Shown: one piece after another, positions 60,801 to 64,000 of the stretch
Numbering within the stretch: the first letter of the stretch is position 1
Layout of the letters: every line of letters begins with the position of its first letter
Assembly: GCA_022747635.1 (NCBI GenBank)
Contig: JAKTNV010000001.1
Span: 27,321,990 to 27,385,989, forward strand
Reading direction: 5' to 3'
From: Hetaerina americana
Lineage: Eukaryota > Arthropoda > Insecta > Odonata > Calopterygidae
DNA: 64,000 nucleotides
Notes under the pieces: generated by a model
What the model saw: only the letters and a program-made list of their open reading frames with translations
Told to the model about the DNA's origin: nothing
Databases searched by the model: none
Program-made: the position numbers and the translations under genes

Positions 60801-63494
60801 CTAGTCCAGCCTCAACAGGGTTATCATCAGACCTCAAGTCAGCATTCCATAGGTGATAACCTGATGGAAGGATAGTTGGTATGAAGAGTTTTCTCATTTT
60901 TATGATACGATAAAATTTGTTGAAATGTGTACAGAAAAAATTCTAAAAATATGTCTAACATACAGGAGACATTTTCCAAATAATTTATACAGGAGATTGA
61001 ATAAACTTTGACATGATAAAAACTTGTAGAGCAACTGAATTTGCATTATCCAAGAATAATAATGCATTAATGGCAATGCAGTGCTAGTAATGTGCATGCA
61101 GTGATAATGCTGATTTAAGGAGCAATTGGCACATGGAGAGATTGGCAGGGATTAGAATAGTTTGGAGAGCTGCTACAAACCAATCATTTGATTGATAAAT
61201 CATGATGATGAACATTGCTAGATGCATATTGTATTAGTGCAAATAAAGTAAGTAGTTATTTTATTTTAGTATGTACCATTTCAGCATCATAATTTTTACA
61301 TGTAACCAAATCTCACCCACATTAACCCAGAAGCAAGTTATACACACATCAGATTCAAAGCTGATACAGCTCTTATTTAGTTAGAAATTTAAAGTAGATG
61401 TTTAACAAATGAACTTGCTTGTAGAATTAAATTTTCAAAAATGAATACACACCTTGATTTTAAAAAATTACCGTAATCAACACAAAAGTTAGTTTTGTAT
61501 TCAAGGGTAGATCTCACTAATACTAAGCACTATTAGGCATGTGGAATTCATATCATGGTAGAGGGGCTATTTTCATTTTCCACACCACCTGTGGTTTCCC
61601 AGGAAGATCTGGTGCCTGAAAAATTACATAACTTGGGTGAAGCTAAGAGTACTCAGAGGCATCACCTGGAATCAGACCCGAGTCCCTGTTCACTAGCCCA
61701 ACCCTCTACCCACAGGATTACCACACTTCATACACCTTGATAGTGATAAGCCAATTACTGGATAGTACACTGCTCAAACAACTCAAACAAAATTTTTTTC
61801 TTAAAACTCAACTTACATGCTACTATTGTAACACTGATTTTGCTTCAATGTTATGTGGGTGAGATGTGTGGTAGAGTTTCCATTAGTAAGACTTAAATTA
61901 TCTGGAATAGGAATTTGATCAAGGTATTATCTCTTGCAAGTAATTATTTCCCTCTTGGTGGTTTCTTTCCAGTTCTCAAGGAGATGAGCAGTCAGTAACT
62001 ATCACTTACTTGGTTTAAAATGCAGCCATTTCATAGCCATACAAAAGAGGGTATCATAAACTTTTCATTAAAACTAACAAATAATCCAGATAGAAAATTT
62101 TTATTTATTATTCTAGAGACTTGTCTAAATAGTCGACATCCAGAGTTATACATTTCTTGATATTTTGAGGGCCATCTTTTAACTCTGCAGATTGCGTCGA
62201 AAAGCATTGTTCTACCTCTTGAATGATGTCATTTGTGTTGTTAAATCTCTGATCCTGCAATAGTTTATTGAGTGCTGGAAATTAGAAAAAGTAACTTTTG
62301 GCAAGATCCGGAGAATAGGGCAATTGTGGCAAAATTCCAAAGCCACATTGCTTTGATTGCTGGTCATGCCATGGTTACAATTGCAGGTAGCTACGTGTTT
62401 GCTTCTGAAGAAGAAGTCAGAACTTGTGGAACCCAGCATACTGCCACCTTTGTCATGTACAGTTAGTTCTTCATGAATGATTTTCCACAGATTGCCGTAG
62501 CTTAAGTCTGTCTCATTCATGATCATCTGGATGGTTGCTCTAATAGGTTATGTCCTCATGTTTCTTCACTTTATCATCCGTGAGTTATGGTCTTCCATTT
62601 CTTGGATCATGTGTGAGGGATATGTTTCCCTTTCCACCTCACTGTTTAATATGATGGGCTATCATTTCCATAAATAGCTATCAATTGATTATGGATTTAC
62701 GTGGCACTGTGATTTTTCAATGAAGGAAGTTAATAACGCTGTGAGCCTATATCTTTTCCATAATGTGAGTTACTTCTATCTTTGGATTCATGAAAGAAAA
62801 CAAATCATTATTAATAGCTGTAATGAACAATATTATGTATAAAGGATCAATTAACATTCTGAATAAATTTCATCCTGATAAATTGTTTATTTATTCGTAA
62901 TAATTACTTAAAAACGATACTCCCACATATTCCATATATAGATAGGTTGATGAAAGTGTGTAATTTTCATTAGGTTTAATTAATATGCCTGATAATCCAC
63001 AACATTGTTTTTGATGTCAAGTCCTTGCATGATGCAGACCCTCCTGCCTCCAAACAATCGATCAAATAATCTTGGGTTATGGAATTGATTTTTCGGGGAC
63101 ACTATAAATATATTTGATGAACTTTATAAATAGTCAGACAGTAGTTCAGTGTTAAATCATTAATTAGGTACTCAGTGGACTTAATCATCAGACTAAATTG
63201 CCATTTGTAACTTCTGTACCTTTTTCATGACTGAGTGAATCAAGAGCACGATAACCACCATGTCGAAGTCCTAGTGATTCACCAGCATTTAGAATGGCCT
63301 TCATTACAGGAACACATGCATCTGCAGGAAGGTGTAACTCCCAGCCTAGCTCTCCAACAAAACTCAAGCGCAATGCCCTCGCCAATGCTGGTGGCGAACT
63401 CCTTCCAACATCAATCTTCACCAATCGTGAAGAAGAGAATGGAAATGACTCATCATCCAAAGGAATGTGTAACACTTGCTCCAGAACAGCACGG
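54732..63494 (-). CDS. SARDH: Sarcosine dehydrogenase, C-terminal part (last 4 exons), 5' end beyond window
   Basis: Minus-strand exons 63494-63220, 60860-60698, 56171-56064 and 54891-54732 join in phase to about 234 residues and TGA. SARDH is a mitochondrial flavoenzyme that oxidatively demethylates sarcosine to glycine using tetrahydrofolate. Seen motifs: LSFVGELGWELHLPADACVP, ESLGLRHGGYRALDSLSHEKG, YHLWNADLRSDDNPVEAGLA, PLWGLEAIWRNDQVVGFLRR, PVDLHLRSPFDPENNRLKGI. These belong to the GcvT-like folate-binding and C-terminal barrel domains; the FAD domain lies off the right edge. The relatives DMGDH and PDPR share the fold, but the HLWNADLRSDDNPxEAGLAF block fits SARDH best. Introns are packed with transposon debris. 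Confidence 0.9.
55441..55557 (+). mobile_element. tRNA-like element bounded by short inverted repeats
   Basis: Ends are perfect 11-bp inverted repeats AATTTCAGAGT/ACTCTGAAATT. Inside is a tRNA-like unit: A-box-like TAGCTTAAGTGG and B-box-like GGGTTCCAATCCC. It has no intact tRNA cloverleaf, so it is a SINE/MITE-like repeat, not a tRNA gene. A 70-bp hairpin derivative is at 48397-48466. Confidence 0.6.
56064..56171 (-). CDS. SARDH: SARDH exon, C-terminal barrel domain
   Basis: EVPLWGLEAIWRNDQVVGFL then RRGEYGFSLGASIGLG, phase 2, donor GTAAGT. The acceptor AAAG is preceded by few pyrimidines. A Penelope-like remnant begins about 55 bases upstream in the intron, unusually close. Confidence 0.9.
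56225..56780 (-). mobile_element. Penelope-like element 3' end with hammerhead-like terminus
   Basis: Minus strand: ALEQLEILQHMDYREDVLTN at about 56705-56645 resembles the end of the GIY-YIG part of Penelope-like proteins. It is followed by a C/T-rich tail, a short TA repeat and a hammerhead-like motif at 56284-56240. Order and tail composition fit a Penelope-like 3' end. The protein match is short, so assignment is moderate. Confidence 0.55.
56240..56284 (-). ncRNA. Hammerhead-ribozyme-like motif
   Basis: Minus strand: CTGATGA at 56279-56273, an extra T, stem II GTTAT/ATAAC with loop ACC, GAAA at 56258-56255, minimal stem III CCTAGG, then TA and predicted cleavage before 56246. Stem I is TTTAC (56284-56280 region) with GTAAA (56246-56242). 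All core positions fit except the extra base before stem II and a GUA rather than GUC triplet. Short stem III is typical of retroelement hammerheads that work as dimers. Confidence 0.5.
56860..57960 (+). mobile_element. Fossil LINE reverse transcriptase (Jockey-like)
   Basis: IFPRPRKVIPIYKNKGSKNN (57060-57120), SVFSKIFLNRLPYHF, HGFMKNRSTISATYEAINF, INDLLSVLK and KPILYADDTNILA with an intact YADD at about 57604-57615, then NSLKLNNEKSQAIKF. At least three frameshifts and several stops. It lies in the SARDH intron between exons 60698 and 56171, opposite to the gene. Confidence 0.8.
58440..58518 (-). mobile_element. tRNA-like SINE head
   Basis: Minus strand: CCTCAATAGCTCAAGTGGGT (A-box-like), ATCGGACTGG, TGTGATTCAAGTCC (B-box-like). 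Closely related to the tRNA-like unit at 55459-55532; the acceptor stem does not pair, so not a functional tRNA. Confidence 0.6.
58860..59000 (+). mobile_element. Short fragment of the RTE-like LINE
   Basis: Matches the first 120 bases of the copy at 36451 at nucleotide level (GGAAAAGAACTTAGTACTAT versus AAAGGGCTTAGTACTATCGA, then a lysine-rich part and ACCATG). Confidence 0.65.
59045..60010 (-). mobile_element. RTE-like LINE fragment spanning endonuclease end to RT start
   Basis: Minus strand: a GADAD.DHN endonuclease-end motif near 59990, LQRMGEMGVLHWKVKTFLGS (59610-59540), NIQERWKECIEVLYGKDIR and MGIDNIPADLL (59275-59240), in the same order as the full copy. Frames broken. It lies head to head with the plus-strand piece at 58860. 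Confidence 0.75.
60011..60697. other. SARDH intron part without recognised features
   Basis: AT-rich; small open frames have no resemblance to known proteins. Confidence 0.45.
60698..60860 (-). CDS. SARDH: SARDH exon, NADLRSDDNPVEAGLAF block
   Basis: Completes Gly, then YHLWNADLRSDDNPVEAGLA, GKDAVETLRKQG and KRLAFFVLK, phase 2, donor GTAAGT. Most diagnostic SARDH exon in the window. Confidence 0.93.
61500..61745 (-). mobile_element. tRNA-headed SINE, second family, copy 3
   Basis: Minus strand: head GTGGTAATCCTGTGGGTAGA, B-box-like GGGTCTGATTCC, body TTCCTGGGAAACCACAGGTG, as in 35150-35375. In a SARDH intron in gene orientation. Confidence 0.6.
62090..62780 (-). mobile_element. Mariner-like transposase remnant, different subgroup
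   Basis: Minus strand: ETDLSYGNLWKIIHEELTVH (62515-62455) resembles the HTH part of mariner transposases. An altered-frame LPYSPDLAKS-like stretch follows near 62310, then LLQDQRFNNTNDIIQEVEQC (62260-62200) and a C-terminal CITLDVDYLDKSLE. The middle is deleted. In the SARDH intron between exons 63220 and 60860. Confidence 0.65.
63220..63494 (-). CDS. SARDH: SARDH exon, GcvT-like folate-binding domain
   Basis: Reads RAVLEQVLHIPLDDESFPFS through RALRLSFVGELGWELHLPAD to ALDSLSHEK, ending in phase 1 at donor GTACAG. Acceptor TTATAG. The previous exon is outside the window. Confidence 0.9.
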
Positions 63495-64000
63495 CTATAA
63501 AAGGAGGAAGGAATACAGTATTACTTTGGACAATACAAAAAAATTAAGTTTCAGCATTGCGAATGTATTATACCGGAAGAGTTCAGAGGAATCTCATTTG
63601 ACCACCACCTAGTATAGCGAGTAATTTGTGCATTGAGTAAAAATATTTTTTACAAAAATGACTTGCTTAATGAGTGGCTTTTTGTATCACGATAGGGGGA
63701 GAGGTGGAGTCTCAGAATGATTGCATGCCTACTGCTTCAGTTAGTGTTTAGTACTCATTATGCTAGCATCTTCGAGTTGCTAGTGATCACACTCTTTTAC
63801 AAACTTTTGTTCAGAGGTATTGTTTATGATTTTTTAGAGTAAAGTCATATGATATTTTGTGCATAGCTTTACAATTGTCCCTGAATAAAGAGCTGCAAGA
63901 AGACAACTGTGAGAGAATAAAATTAACCATAGAAATGAAAAGTAAAATTGTTGAAAAGAAGGAACAAGGTATGAGCACGGTTGATCTAGCATGCACATAT
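63495..64000. other. SARDH: SARDH intron upstream of the first exon seen
   Basis: Noncoding up to the window edge. The next 5' exon of SARDH should lie to the right. Confidence 0.55.

Overview
The window is animal nuclear DNA, most likely from an insect with a large, AT-rich, repeat-laden genome. The evidence is spliceosomal introns with GT-AG borders, one intron over 13 kb, insect-type gene homologues, and decayed non-LTR retrotransposons, Helitron, mariner, Penelope-like and SINE copies scattered through introns and intergenic DNA. The species cannot be fixed from the sequence.

Three protein genes are supported. (1) A PRRC2/BAT2 family gene (the Drosophila member is nocte) fills the left two thirds on the minus strand. 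Thirteen coding exons between 44715 and 8167 join in frame to 1436 codons, from the start codon through the BAT2 N-terminal domain to a very large Arg/Asp/Glu-repeat exon. The 3' part of the gene lies beyond the left edge or was not recognised in 1-8166. (2) PPIL3, a spliceosome-associated cyclophilin, is complete on the plus strand at 45623-46491 in five exons (161 residues). It is head to head with the PRRC2 gene across a short GC-richer segment carrying a CRE palindrome and a YY1-like site. (3) The last four coding exons of sarcosine dehydrogenase (SARDH) lie on the minus strand at 54732-63494; its 5' part is beyond the right edge.

The most interesting content is inside the PRRC2 introns. 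Three related box C/D snoRNA genes (23858-23929, 26914-26986, 29123-29200), in the same orientation as the host gene, share a guide next to box D. That guide pairs perfectly over 12 nt with the universally conserved 18S rRNA segment UUAAAAAGCUCG and predicts 2'-O-methylation of the first A of the AAAAA run. This is the site served by U36 in vertebrates and snR47 in yeast. Human PRRC2 genes also host snoRNAs, so the hosting habit may be old even though the guide differs.

The remaining DNA is mostly mobile-element wreckage. An RTE-like LINE family has one fairly intact copy (36451-38519, two frameshifts, inside a TA microsatellite) and at least five fragments. Two older LINE fossils lie at 3985-5130 and 56860-57960. 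A decayed Helitron with a PIF1-type helicase sits in PRRC2 intron 9. There are three mariner remnants, a Penelope-like 3' end with a hammerhead-ribozyme-like motif (56225-56780) and a diverged second motif at 3290-3335. At least three SINE-like families are present, one copy having a 14-bp target-site duplication. Short tRNA-like hairpin elements and several near-perfect short palindromes also occur. Long stretches between these hold nothing I can identify and are listed as such.
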